Shown one piece after another: positions 17,137 through 26,300 of a stretch of 64,000 bases of DNA; position 1 is the first letter of the stretch, and every line of letters starts with the position of its first letter. The notes under the pieces are model-generated. The model made no database searches and was not told the origin of the DNA. It worked only from the letters and a program-made list of their open reading frames with translations. The DNA is from Bacillota bacterium (GTDB taxonomy: Bacteria > Bacillota > Clostridia > Christensenellales > SZUA-584): NCBI GenBank assembly GCA_023410595.1, contig JAEYPO010000040.1, positions 1 to 64,000 on the forward strand, in the 5' to 3' direction. The position numbers and the translations under genes are program-made.

Positions 17137-18153
17137 TCATTTGATGCAGACCACCGTCAGCGTGCATGACTCCATGTTATATGTCTGTGCTGTGCTGAAC
17201 TGGACGCTAAAAAACATTGTGCCTGGCAAGTAGTTGGGTGCTATGAGGACTGAGTTGGAGCAGGAAGAATAGGCGTCCGGATCAATCAGGGAGGCCTCGC
17301 TGCTAAATGTTTGCATGGTTATTAAGTTTCCTCTATAGTAGAGAGCACTGCAGTAATTAAATGGATTAGCTGCGCTTATCGTCAAATTATACGTTACCAG
17401 ATAGGTGTGTCCTACAGCCAGCGCGATCTCGCTATCATTTTCCGTTGCAAGTGAGATCAGTGCATTGTCTGTGCTCGGTATGGCGTCACTGTCCGAAAAT
17501 TGAGCGCTAGTAGAATTAAAGCCGGTTATTTTATATTGGGCATAGGCCAGGGCGGTTCCCGGCGCGCCGGCTGCGCCTGTTGACCCTTGTGCTCCTGTCG
17601 CCCCCACCGGCCCGGTAATGTCTGTGAGCGCTATGAGGTCATGCCATACCGTATCGCCTTCATAACGGAATTGGATGTATGTCCCGTTGTTTTGTACTTC
17701 TATCTCCCTGCCGTCGGCCCCCGGCAGACCCGCTGACCCCGGAGAACCTGTTGATCCCGTTGACCCCGTTGCGCCTATCTGTCCCGGTGAACCCGCTGGC
17801 CCTGTTGCCCCCGCCGACCCCGTTGCGCCTATCTGTCCCGGTGAACCCGCCGCCCCTCTTGGGCCGGTATCTCCAGTTTCCCCCTGCAAACCTGTGGTAC
17901 CTGTTTGCCCCGTTGTTCCTGTCGCTCCAGGCAGGCCCGTTTCGCCTTTGAGTTCTGATAGCGCGAGCAGGTTTTGCCATTCACTATCCTGACCCACCCG
18001 CCATTGTATGTAGCCGCTATCCACCCTTAGCTCTGGGGTACCCTGTCCTTGGCTGGATGTCTGAACATTCTCCGGTGCGCAGCCCGCCACGAGTATGAGT
18101 ATCAATGCCACTGCTATTATTGCGCCTGCAGCTTTTTTTATCTTATGCCTCAT
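17137..18153 (-). CDS. collagen-like triple-helix repeat lipoprotein
   Basis: 338 residues. A lipoprotein signal peptide ends at LVAGC (Cys25). There follow a short module (YIQWRVGQDSEWQNLLAL), about 26 uninterrupted Gly-X-Y triplets (about 68-146, rich in GAT, GST, GSP), a second copy of the module (YIQFRYEGDTVWHDLIAL), about six more triplets and a C-terminal domain of about 135 residues without triplets, similar in arrangement to the C-terminal heads of BclA-like proteins. A 54-bp stretch within the collagen part is repeated nearly exactly at the DNA level. GGAGGAG precedes the start. It is likely surface-exposed; the function is unknown. The gene lies between copies of the tRNA-Glu 3' end. 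Confidence 0.88.
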   Translation of the reverse strand: MRHKIKKAAGAIIAVALILILVAGCAPENVQTSSQGQGTPELRVDSGYIQWRVGQDSEWQNLLALSELKGETGLPGATGTTGQTGTTGLQGETGDTGPRGAAGSPGQIGATGSAGATGPAGSPGQIGATGSTGSTGSPGSAGLPGADGREIEVQNNGTYIQFRYEGDTVWHDLIALTDITGPVGATGAQGSTGAAGAPGTALAYAQYKITGFNSTSAQFSDSDAIPSTDNALISLATENDSEIALAVGHTYLVTYNLTISAANPFNYCSALYYRGNLITMQTFSSEASLIDPDAYSSCSNSVLIAPNYLPGTMFFSVQFSTAQTYNMESCTLTVVCIK

Positions 18154-18237
18154 AGAATTACTCCTCCATGCCTTCTGTATTTTTCAAAGGTAGCAACATG
18201 TTTACCTGATGCAATTTACTTTAATATGATAAGGGAA

Positions 18238-18343
18238 TGACTCTTATTCAGATGGATTTATTGTAAAAATAGCCATATAATATTATATTTCACTTACTTA
18301 ATATTTTCAAGAAGATTAAAATAGGAGTGTAAAATAAGAGTCA
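18238..18343. repeat. 106-bp segment with 11-bp terminal inverted repeats
   Basis: TGACTCTTATT (18238-18248) and AATAAGAGTCA (18333-18343) are perfect inverted repeats that enclose an AT-rich segment without a gene. Size and form resemble a miniature inverted-repeat element. No clear target-site duplication was found. It sits upstream of the collagen-like gene and may overlap its promoter. Confidence 0.4.
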
Positions 18344-18390
18344 ATCCGTTCAGCCTGACTCCTGTTATATTAACGATAGTCTTTTGATTC

Positions 18391-18527
18391 GGTACCTCCT
18401 AGGGGAATCATCGGTTATGTTTATACGTGGCCGCGCCGTTTCTTTTATACTATTATGTTTATGTCATCAAGCCGGGTCGGGGCTAACGTGCCACTGGCAC
18501 GTTAGCTTATCCCTCCCTTCGATTCCC
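18391..18527 (-). repeat. tRNA-Glu 3'-end copy (copy 2)
   Basis: GGTACCTCCTAGGGGAATC at 18391-18409 is again identical to the tRNA-Glu 3' end. It is followed by a 110-bp spacer with a perfect hairpin (GCTAACGTGCCAC/TGGCACGTTAGC, 18482-18506) and by CCTTCGATTCCC (18516-18527), the inverse T-arm-like block. The first repeat unit (16802-16904) has the same parts in the same order, including the TGCCACTGGCA hairpin tip. Confidence 0.7.
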
Positions 18528-18539
18528 TTCAGAATTATA

Positions 18540-18577
18540 AAATAAAAATACCGTTCAAAAAAACGGTATTTTTATTT
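18540..18577 (-). terminator. terminator directly after tRNA-Glu
   Basis: A 16-bp stem (18540-18555 with 18562-18577) that on the minus strand ends with ATTTTTATTTT. It begins at the CCA end of the tRNA gene. The corresponding hairpin of copy 1 has changed base pairs (ACC/GGT in place of GTT/AAC) but keeps the stem. Confidence 0.75.
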
Positions 18578-18651
18578 GGTACCTCCTAGGGGAATCGAAC
18601 CCCTGTTACCGCCGTGAGAGGGCGGTGTCTTGACCGCTTGACCAAGGAGGC
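18577..18651 (-). tRNA. tRNA-Glu (anticodon CUC)
   Basis: 75 bases including an encoded CCA. Acceptor arm GCCTCCT/AGGAGGT (with a G-U pair at the first position), D-arm TGGTCAAGCGG, anticodon stem CCGCC/GGCGG with loop CTCTCAC giving anticodon CUC for GAG codons, and T-arm AGGGG-TTCGATT-CCCCT. The sequence is close to the usual Firmicute tRNA-Glu. It is transcribed on the minus strand and followed at once by a terminator. Its 3' end recurs twice downstream. Confidence 0.93.
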
Positions 18652-18750
18652 GCTTTGAGAGTTCATTTTAACAGAAAAATTTAAATATATCAACCCCTAA
18701 ATATGAGAACGGCGCACAATTTATATTTCAAAATTCGGCAAGAATCGTCA

Positions 18751-18786
18751 TTGACATTTCATATATATATGTTATATATTTATAAC
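18751..18786 (+). promoter_or_regulatory. promoter and palindrome upstream of the DUF3796/XRE pair
   Basis: TTGACA at 18751-18756 and TATATT at 18775-18780 (18-bp spacing) form a sigma-A type promoter. A palindrome GTTATA-N4-TATAAC (18771-18786) covers the -10 region and could be the binding site of the XRE regulator encoded in the same transcript. Confidence 0.5.
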
Positions 18787-18824
18787 ATAATGTGATTTTT
18801 TTTTAACATGGAAAGGTTTGAAGC

Positions 18825-19163
18825 ATGAAAAATAAACTTGGCCTGCTGGGGCTTCTCGGTTTGCTGGGAATACTCGGCATCGTCACCGATAACAGATACT
18901 TTCTGGGGTTCTTTGCGTTTCTTGTATTTGTACGCTACTTTTTTGTGATACCTGACGAGTTGTTTATGCAGAACGTCCGGCGTGCCGCCACGCCCGCGTT
19001 TTTTACCTGCATTGGAGCTCAGGCGGTAACATTATTAGTCACCGCGTTCACCAAAGACGACGACCAGCTGATAACTGGTTTGGCGTTGAGCTTTTCGATT
19101 TCAATGATGTTGTTTATTATACTTTTGGTCATTGCTGAGTTTAAAGAACAGAGAAATCGCTGA
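18825..19163 (+). CDS. small membrane protein, DUF3796-like
   Basis: 112 residues with an N-terminal leucine/glycine-rich segment (KLGLLGLLGLLGILG) and three or four predicted membrane segments. The length, the LGLLGLLG opening and the position directly before a small XRE regulator are typical of DUF3796 proteins, whose function is not known. The gene ends one base before the regulator start, so the two are co-transcribed. Confidence 0.7.
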   Translation: MKNKLGLLGLLGLLGILGIVTDNRYFLGFFAFLVFVRYFFVIPDELFMQNVRRAATPAFFTCIGAQAVTLLVTAFTKDDDQLITGLALSFSISMMLFIILLVIAEFKEQRNR

Positions 19164-19164
19164 T

Positions 19165-19368
19165 ATGGCTATAATAACTAAGATAAGAGAATACAGGGCA
19201 AGGTACGGCATGACGCAGGAAGAGCTCGCCCGTAAGGTGGGCGTCAGGCGTGAGACGATAGTGCACCTTGAAAACGGCAGATACAACCCTTCTTTAAAAC
19301 TCGCTTCTGACATATCGAGGGCGCTTCACTCCACCATCGACGATATCTTTACGGTTACGGACGACTAA
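19165..19368 (+). CDS. XRE-family transcriptional regulator
   Basis: 67 residues made up almost wholly of a helix-turn-helix_3 domain: IREYRARYGMTQEELARKVGVRRETIVHLENGRYNPSLKLA. The ATG at 19165 follows the upstream stop by one base and gives the usual start of these small regulators; an earlier in-frame ATG at 19132 lies inside the membrane-protein gene. It may control its own operon through the palindrome at 18771-18786. Confidence 0.88.
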   Translation: MAIITKIREYRARYGMTQEELARKVGVRRETIVHLENGRYNPSLKLASDISRALHSTIDDIFTVTDD

Positions 19369-19433
19369 TGCGTTTCTTAGTATAAAAAAGTAGGCCGGTA
19401 TGGTTTTCCATGCCGACCCTGCAAGGAGAAGGT

Positions 19434-20954
19434 TCATGATAGATTCCGCAGCTTATAAAGCGCCCGCTGATCCGCGATATTAATTGACTGCCAGTCACGG
19501 CTTTGAGCGTGCGCGTACTCGTGATATTTTTCCTGCATGGCTTTCTTTGCTTCGGCGTCATACGCTTCGGGATGCGCCTTTATAAAATCGCACGTTTCTG
19601 ATACGGCGTCGCCCGAAAGCGTAAACAGATAAGCGGCGTCTATTTTTCCCGTGCTCTCGTACCGCCGGATGTTGCTGCGCGCAACGTACAGCTCCGGGTT
19701 TACCGCCACAAGTGCGCAGAAATAAAGCAGCGCGGCAACGGCAAAGCATTTAATGATTTTTATACTGTCAACGTATATGCGAGCCAGCATTATGACGTTG
19801 AGCATAACCAGCAGCAGCATGAACGAGTGAGATACAAACCGGGAGATGGTATATCCGTACGAAAATTCGTAATACGCAAGGCGCATATGCGAAGATGCCA
19901 TTATGACGAAATTGAACGCTATGAGTATCGTATACAACACTTTCAGGCTGCGCTGCGTTTTTTCGTCTTTCTGTTTTGTGAACCGCAGCGCCAGCGCGAT
20001 TATCAGAAAGTTAAGGCACGTTACAAACAACAGCTCGCCAAAGCCGCTCACCGCGTATGCTGAGCTTGTCAGCCCAAGTTGATTGGCCATAGTCTCACTC
20101 GTCTCAAAGAAATAGCTGAATTGCACTGCCGCGAACAGTATATACACCACGCTTACCATAGAGAGCGCTACCAGCATGGTCACGCTTTGCACCGGCCGCT
20201 TGCCCGCAAAATCCCAAGCTTTCCTTTCGCCCGTATACTCTGTCCTGCCTGCCGTCGCTATCGGCGCGGCGGCCGCGGACGCGGCGAGCAGGAACATGAA
20301 TATGTATAGGAACATGTCGCCAACGTTGATCTGCGCAAACAGCAGGCTCACATAAGCCGCTATCTGTTGGTCTGCGATTAAAAGCAGCGGGATTATGAGT
20401 ATCAGCAGCACGGTTCCTATGAGTATGCCGGCTATAGCTCCCCTCTTTTTTTCCGACTGCCTCTTGAATATACCGTTTACAGAGCCCGCGATAAACTGCC
20501 CTAGGCCCATCAGCATACGGTTAATGCCGGCGAAGAGTATGTCTATGAGAAACAGCGGCTCATACCAGCGGGAAAGAGCGCTGTCTGAAAGTACGATATA
20601 CTGCACGAACATAACAAACAATATCACGGGCACGCTAAGGTAGTTTAAAAACGTGCTGCCTATAAAAGCGTATGCCGCAAGGAATATGACGGGCAGCGAA
20701 AAAAGCGTTATGAGCTTTTCTTGCCGAAACGTCTTTTTCATGAATTGCGTCCTGTTTAAGAGCGCAAAGCCGTAAAGCAGCAACACAAACAGCAGCAGAT
20801 TGACGCCAAGATACTGATTGGTGAACAGATATGAAAACAGTATGCCGAATACCGCCGCGCTGAGCAGCAGTTTCGCCGGGGTGTTCGCCTTCTCTTTACG
20901 TCCGTCCTGCCGCGGTATACCTGATAATCCTTCGGACTCGCTTAGTTCATACAT
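19434..20954 (-). CDS. polytopic membrane protein, DUF4173-like
   Basis: 506 residues with about 12 hydrophobic segments and a soluble C-terminal tail of about 100 residues containing YVARSNIRRYESTGKIDAAYLFTLSGDAV. This tail (NxxRY...G.iD..YL..LS.DAV) is typical of the DUF4153/DUF4173 group, whose role is unknown. The ATG at 20954 has a GGAGG ribosome binding site 12 bases upstream; the longer frame to 21068 would lie over the small upstream gene and has basic, low-complexity sequence. Its start overlaps that small gene by 8 bases. Confidence 0.75.
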   Translation of the reverse strand: MYELSESEGLSGIPRQDGRKEKANTPAKLLLSAAVFGILFSYLFTNQYLGVNLLLFVLLLYGFALLNRTQFMKKTFRQEKLITLFSLPVIFLAAYAFIGSTFLNYLSVPVILFVMFVQYIVLSDSALSRWYEPLFLIDILFAGINRMLMGLGQFIAGSVNGIFKRQSEKKRGAIAGILIGTVLLILIIPLLLIADQQIAAYVSLLFAQINVGDMFLYIFMFLLAASAAAAPIATAGRTEYTGERKAWDFAGKRPVQSVTMLVALSMVSVVYILFAAVQFSYFFETSETMANQLGLTSSAYAVSGFGELLFVTCLNFLIIALALRFTKQKDEKTQRSLKVLYTILIAFNFVIMASSHMRLAYYEFSYGYTISRFVSHSFMLLLVMLNVIMLARIYVDSIKIIKCFAVAALLYFCALVAVNPELYVARSNIRRYESTGKIDAAYLFTLSGDAVSETCDFIKAHPEAYDAEAKKAMQEKYHEYAHAQSRDWQSINIADQRALYKLRNLS

Positions 20955-21090
20955 GTTTACTGTCCTCCGTACGTTTCGGTTTTCTCTTGTCTTGTGCCGC
21001 TTCACCTGCCTTTTCTTTTTCGTGCTCCTTAGTTTTATCGTCAGGGCTTCTGTTTGCAAAGTATTCATACAGGTAACTCGTATCGGTCAT
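20947..21090 (-). CDS. small hypothetical protein, 47 residues
   Basis: The frame starts with an ATG preceded by GGGAGGG (7 bases before) and codes for a highly charged protein (MTDTSYLYEYFANRS then many Lys/Glu/Asp). It ends in SKHV with a stop that overlaps the start of the DUF4173-like gene, a typical translational coupling. A promoter lies just upstream. I do not recognise a family. It may be a partner or leader of the membrane protein. Confidence 0.55.
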   Translation of the reverse strand: MTDTSYLYEYFANRSPDDKTKEHEKEKAGEAAQDKRKPKRTEDSKHV

Positions 21091-21116
21091 ATGCATTCCC
21101 TCCCTGGTTTTTTAAA

Positions 21117-21145
21117 ATCATAAACCACGATTTATGGTTTGTCAA
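21117..21145 (-). promoter_or_regulatory. promoter with operator-like palindrome in the spacer
   Basis: Read on the minus strand: TTGACA (21145-21140), a 17-bp spacer and TATGAT (21122-21117), a good sigma-A promoter. The spacer holds AAACCA-N7-TGGTTT (21122-21140), an inverted repeat that fills the space between -35 and -10, a usual place for a repressor. It drives the 47-residue gene and the DUF4173-like gene. Confidence 0.55.
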
Positions 21146-21225
21146 TTATTATTTTCTGTTTATCAATATTTTATTCATGTTCTTCATATTTGTTGCCTGT
21201 TATAAGAAAATATAAAGGCATGCAA

Positions 21226-21254
21226 AAAGAGCCCGTGTTCAGCGGACTCTTTTC
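21226..21254 (-). terminator. terminator after the hydrogenase operon
   Basis: Stem AAAAGAGCCCG/CGGACTCTTTT (one mismatch) with a short loop; on the minus strand it ends in CTCTTTTTGC. It lies 19 bp past the hydA stop. Confidence 0.75.
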
Positions 21255-21272
21255 GGTGATATTGCTATATAG

Positions 21273-23300
21273 TCATGCTTTGCGTTTGGGCTTCTGCGTG
21301 TAATCGTTCATTACTTCCTTGAGTATCTCCACAGTCTCTTTTGAGTCGTTGAGCTCCTGCTTGAGCCTGTTTATTTCCGCTTCCAGCGCCATCACCCTGA
21401 CCGACTCCATATCCTCACGCACCCGGACGGCAGCCTTCACGCCGGGTTCCTTCTTTTTGTTTTCCGCTTTACTCTTTGTATGTTCCGACATGGGCTCCAC
21501 CTCGCTCTTCACATAATCATAGTCCAGCAATTCATTGAACCTGCCGCGCTTCGTGTAGTGCGTATGCAGAAGTTCATGGGATATATGGCTTCCCGGGAGT
21601 TCCAGGTACTCCTCATAAAGATGCTTTACAGAGGGGTTTTCGTGCGATTTGCGGATCACCTTTCCCTCGTCTTCGTCGTATATGCCGCGAAGCCGCTTTA
21701 TACGCACGTCCGGGTCTTTGGATCTCGGCTGGCCGCCGCCCATTATGCAGCCGTTCGGGCATCCCATGACCTCTATGAAATGGTACGGCGATTCTCCTTT
21801 TTTGACCTGTTCCATCAATATCTTCGCGCCGGCAAGCCCGCTCGTTACCGCAACCTTTACCACAGCGCCGTCCAAAAACTCATAACCGGGCAGCGGGTTC
21901 TCAATCTTTATGTCCGCCGTCTTTATCTGCTCGAGCCCTACAATGGGCGTTACATGCAGCCCTTCAAACGGCAGTTCACGGCCTGTCACGAGCTCGTATA
22001 CCGTGCGCAGCGCGGCTTCCATCACGCCGCCCGTAACTCCGAATATATCGGCGGCGCCCGTAGACATGCCGAGCGGATTGTCGAAGCTGCTTTCCGGCAG
22101 CGACTCAAAGTCTATGCCCGCCTCTCTTATCATCTGCCCGAGTTCTCTTGTTGTCAATACAGCGTCCACATTAGGATAGCCGCTGTTTTTCATCTCGCGC
22201 CGGTTGATCTCGAATTTTTTGGCGGTGCACGGCATCACAGACACGACGAACATATCCTTCGGATCGGCGCTTATCTGTTCGGCGTAGAACGACTTTGCGA
22301 GCGCTCCCAGCATAGTATGCGGAGATTTGCATGTCGACAGATGATCGAGCTCTCCGGGGTACATATGCTCGACATATTTTATCCAGCCCGGGCTGCACGA
22401 CGTTATCATAGGAAGAACGGCTTCCCCGCCTGTAAGAGCCTTTGTCAGCCTTGTGAGGAGCTCCGTGCCTTCTTCCATTATTGTCAGGTCGGCGGTAAAA
22501 TCCGTGTCGAATATATCGTCAAACCCAATCGTGCGAAGCGCCTGCGCCAGCTTGCCCGTCACTCTCGCTCCCGGCTCGAGCCCGAACTCCTCGCCTATGG
22601 CGACTCTTATCGCGGGAGCCACCTGCACTACGCACCGCTTGTCGGGGTCGCTTAAAGCCTCCCATACGCTCTTTGTGGCGTCCGTTTCCTTAAGCGCTCC
22701 TACAGGACATACTACTGTGCACTGCCCGCAGAACGCGCAGTTGACGCTGCCCAGCGGCAAATCCATGGCGGGGCCTATGACGGTGTCAAAGCCTCTGTGC
22801 TGTGCGTTTAAGATACCTACGCCCTGCACATCGTTGCATGCAGTAACGCAGCGGCGGCAGAGCACGCACTTTGACATGTTCCTCGTGATGGAGACCGACG
22901 ATTCTATGCTGTATTCGGAATGCTCCCCTTCAAACCTTGTTGCGTCCACGCCCAGCGTCTTGCCTAATTCCTGCAGCTCGCACGTCTGGTTGCGCGTACA
23001 GCTCAAGCAGTCCTTGTCGTGGTCAGAAAGCAGCAGCTCATATAATACTCTGCGCGCCTTGCGCACCTTCTCGGTGTTCGTGTGGACCACCATGCCCTCG
23101 AACACCTTAGTGATGCACGACGCCTGCAATGTTTTAGCGCTCTCAACTTCCACCACGCATATTCTGCATGAGCCGAACTGGTGGATTCTGTTCAGTGTAC
23201 ACAGCCCGGGTATGTTTACCCCTATCGTTTTCGCCGCTTCCATAATGGTATAATCGTCCGGTACGGCAACGCTGTTTCCGTTTATCGTAATATTAACCAT
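21273..23300 (-). CDS. hydA: [FeFe] hydrogenase catalytic subunit (HydA type)
   Basis: 675 residues. In order: a 2Fe-2S ferredoxin domain (Cys34, 45, 48, 62), the His-Cys3 4Fe-4S site (SDHDKDCLSCTRNQTC), two 4Fe-4S clusters (CVLCRRCVTAC near 145-155 and CAFCGQCTVVCP near 188-199), the H-cluster domain with its three loops TSCSPGWIKY (301-310), MPCTAKKFEI (356-365) and VMGCPNGCIMGGGQP (511-525), a small C-terminal SSU-like domain, and an extra Lys/Glu-rich coiled-coil tail (about 590-675). The first loop has serine where the classic motif TSCCPxW has its second cysteine. It should oxidise or produce H2 together with the two subunits encoded upstream in the operon. Confidence 0.93.
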   Translation of the reverse strand: MVNITINGNSVAVPDDYTIMEAAKTIGVNIPGLCTLNRIHQFGSCRICVVEVESAKTLQASCITKVFEGMVVHTNTEKVRKARRVLYELLLSDHDKDCLSCTRNQTCELQELGKTLGVDATRFEGEHSEYSIESSVSITRNMSKCVLCRRCVTACNDVQGVGILNAQHRGFDTVIGPAMDLPLGSVNCAFCGQCTVVCPVGALKETDATKSVWEALSDPDKRCVVQVAPAIRVAIGEEFGLEPGARVTGKLAQALRTIGFDDIFDTDFTADLTIMEEGTELLTRLTKALTGGEAVLPMITSCSPGWIKYVEHMYPGELDHLSTCKSPHTMLGALAKSFYAEQISADPKDMFVVSVMPCTAKKFEINRREMKNSGYPNVDAVLTTRELGQMIREAGIDFESLPESSFDNPLGMSTGAADIFGVTGGVMEAALRTVYELVTGRELPFEGLHVTPIVGLEQIKTADIKIENPLPGYEFLDGAVVKVAVTSGLAGAKILMEQVKKGESPYHFIEVMGCPNGCIMGGGQPRSKDPDVRIKRLRGIYDEDEGKVIRKSHENPSVKHLYEEYLELPGSHISHELLHTHYTKRGRFNELLDYDYVKSEVEPMSEHTKSKAENKKKEPGVKAAVRVREDMESVRVMALEAEINRLKQELNDSKETVEILKEVMNDYTQKPKRKA

Positions 23301-23305
23301 TAAAG

Positions 23306-26300
23306 CTACCTCCTTTCGCAGTGCAGGCAGCGCATTGCCTCTGCCATCGCGTTAAGCTTGTGATATCCCTGTACGACCTCGTCGAACGTATTTTTGCGTG
23401 TTTCGGGATCGAGCATCTCCAGCGGGAACCGCTTGTGAGCAACTATCTCATCCTCGTCGGATAATTTAGGTATATCTATAGGCTCGCCCTTGTTGAGTTT
23501 GCCCTTGCCTCCGAGATACTTGTCGATGGAGACCGCGGCTCTCTTGCCGTCCGCTATCGCGCGTATGACCTCGTCGGGGCCGCGCGTCACGTCGCCTCCC
23601 GCAAATACGCCTTCCATAGTAGTCATCTGCGTGTCGCCCTGCAGCACGAACGTCCCCCAGGGGGTCAGGCCTATCTCGTCCTTTCCTATAAACGGGAAGT
23701 CCGCATACTGGCTTACCGCCGGAATTACCATATCGGTCTCAAGCATGAAGTTCGAGCCTTCGACGAGCACGGATTTGCGCCTGCCCGACGCGTCGAACTC
23801 GCCTAGCTCCATCCTTACGCACTCTATCTTTTCTACCCTGCCGTTGCTGCCCGCTATAAAGCGTACAGGCGCGGCGAGTTCGATGAGTTTGATGCCCTCT
23901 TCTATCGCCTCGTTTACTTCCGTCTCGTAAGCCGGCATCATGCCTTTCGTCCTTCTGTACAATATCGTTACGTTATCAGCCCCTAATCGCAGCGCGGTCC
24001 TTGCGGAGTCTATGGCCGTGTTGCCTCCGCCTATTACCACTACATTACTGCCCATGTCTATTGGCTGGTGCGTGTTCGCTTTCTTAAGGAACTTTATACC
24101 GTGCAGCACGCCCGGCAGGCTTTCTCCCGGAATGTTCACCCTCTGCGGGAGCTGCGTGCCGGTGGAGATATATATAGAATCGTACCGCGCTTTAAGTTCG
24201 CCAAACAGTATGTCCCTGCCGACCTCGGTATTTAAGTGTATCCTCACGCCTTCCTGCTCTATAAGCCTCACTTCGTGCGCAAGAACGTCCTTGGGCAGCC
24301 GGTATTCGGGTATGCCGTAGGCAAGCACGCCGCCTGCCGTATCGTGCGACTCGTATACTTCCACGTCATAGCCTATCCTCGCAAGGTAATACGCGCACGT
24401 CAGCCCGGAAGCGCCCGCGCCTATCACGGCGACGCTCTTGCCGTTCTTTGGGAATACGATATCCCTCGAATAAGCCCTTTCGTTCTGCATCGCGTAGTCG
24501 GCCACGAACCTCTTTAGATCGCATATCGCGACAGCTTCATCCACCGTCCTTCTGCGGCATTTTCTCTCGCACGGCCGCGTGCATATCCTTCCGCAGACCG
24601 CGGGGAACGGATTTTCCTGCCGTATGAGGTGATAAGCGTCCATAAACCGGCCCGCCGCCACGAGCGACATATAGCCCGGAACGTTTACGTTCGCGGGGCA
24701 CGTATTCTCGCACGGCGATATGAAAAGCTCTGAGCAGACGCCCGCCCGGCAGTATTTGTTCCTTATATGCTCGTCGTATTCCTCCCGGAAATACTTTATC
24801 GTGCTGAGTACCGGATTGGGCGCCGTCTGACCAAGGCCGCACATCGCGGTCTCCTGTATCGTCTCTCCCAGCTCTATGAGCAGTTCAACGTCGCCTTCCT
24901 CGCCTTCGCCGCGTGTTATACGCTCTAAGATCTCGAGCATACGCTTAGTTCCAATGCGGCACGCCGTGCATTTTCCGCACGATTCGTCGCGTATGAAATC
25001 CATGAAATAGCGGGCGGTATCCACCATGCACGTATCCTCGTTCATTACGATGAGGCCGCCGCTGCCCATTATAGCGCCCACTTTCTTTATGGTCTCATAA
25101 TCCGTCGACACGTTCAGGTTTTCGGTCGTCACGCAGCCGCCCGAAGGCCCGCCTATCTGCGCAGACTTGAATTTCTTCTTATTAGGAGTTCCGCCGCCTA
25201 TCTCGAATATTATGTCTCCCAGCGGCATGCCAATTGGCACTTCCACAATGCCTGTATTGACTACGTCACCCGCGAGAGCGAACACCTTCGTGCCCTTGCT
25301 GTTTTTCGTGCCGAACTGTGTATACCACTCTCCGCCCCGGTTTATTATCTCGGGCACGCTCGCGTACGTCTCAACGTTGTTTATTATAGTCGGCTTGCCG
25401 AACAGCCCTCTCTGGAACGGGAACGGCGGTTTCTGCTTAGGCTCGCCCCTGTGCCCTTCTATCGAAGACATCAGCGCGGTTTCCTCGCCGCAGACAAAAG
25501 CTCCCGCGCCTATCCTTATCTCGATATCAAACGAGAACTTGCTGCCCAGTATGTTCTTCCCCAGCAGTCCGCGCTCCCTTGCTTCGGCAAGCGCCGCCTT
25601 CATCCTCTCTACCGCTATTGGATATTCTGCCCGTATATATATGAACCCCTGGCTCGCGCCTATGGCGTACCCGCCTAATATTAGCCCTTCGATTATCGTA
25701 TGCGGGTCGCCCTCAATAAGGCTCCTGTCCATGAACGCTCCCGGGTCGCCCTCATCCGCGTTGCAGACTATATACTTTTCGTCGCTCTTCTGCTTAAGGC
25801 CCGACTCCCACTTGACGCCCGCCGGGAAGCCCGCGCCGCCTCTGCCCTTGAGCCCTGACTTTTTAACTTCATCCACAACATCCTGAGGCGTCATTTCGTT
25901 TAAAGCCTTATACGCGGCAAAATATCCCCCGTTTGCTATATACGCTTCTATACTGCCGTACTCTATTGAGCCGCAGTTGCGGAGAGCTATTTTTACCTGC
26001 TTTTTGAAGAAGTTGATGTCGTCTATGCAGGGCACGTGTCTCGCAATAGAATAGTCGTAGAACGTATACTGTTCCAGCACCTTGCCGCGCAGTATATGCG
26101 ATCTTATGATCTCCTTGACTTTCTGTTCGTCCAGTTCTGTATAGAATATCCTGTCGGGCAGCACAAGCATTACCGGGCCCACGGCGCACGTACCCATGCA
26201 GCCTGTCTCGTATACCTTTACAGAATCCTTAAGTCCCGCCTTTTCTATCTCGCTTATCGCGGCGTCGCGCACTGCGCCGCAGTTTGACGATATGCAGCCG

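Noticed and set aside
21480..22655. 391-codon plus-strand frame over hydA
   Set aside because: It lies opposite a well-conserved hydrogenase gene, its product is rich in Arg, His and Tyr and shows no family features; it is an antisense shadow of biased codon use.
22453..23253. 266-codon plus-strand frame
   Set aside because: Antisense to the iron-sulfur part of hydA, Ser/Thr/Pro-rich, no ribosome binding site.
25167..25886. 239-codon plus-strand frame
   Set aside because: Antisense to the NuoF domain of the HydB-like gene; composition typical of a shadow.
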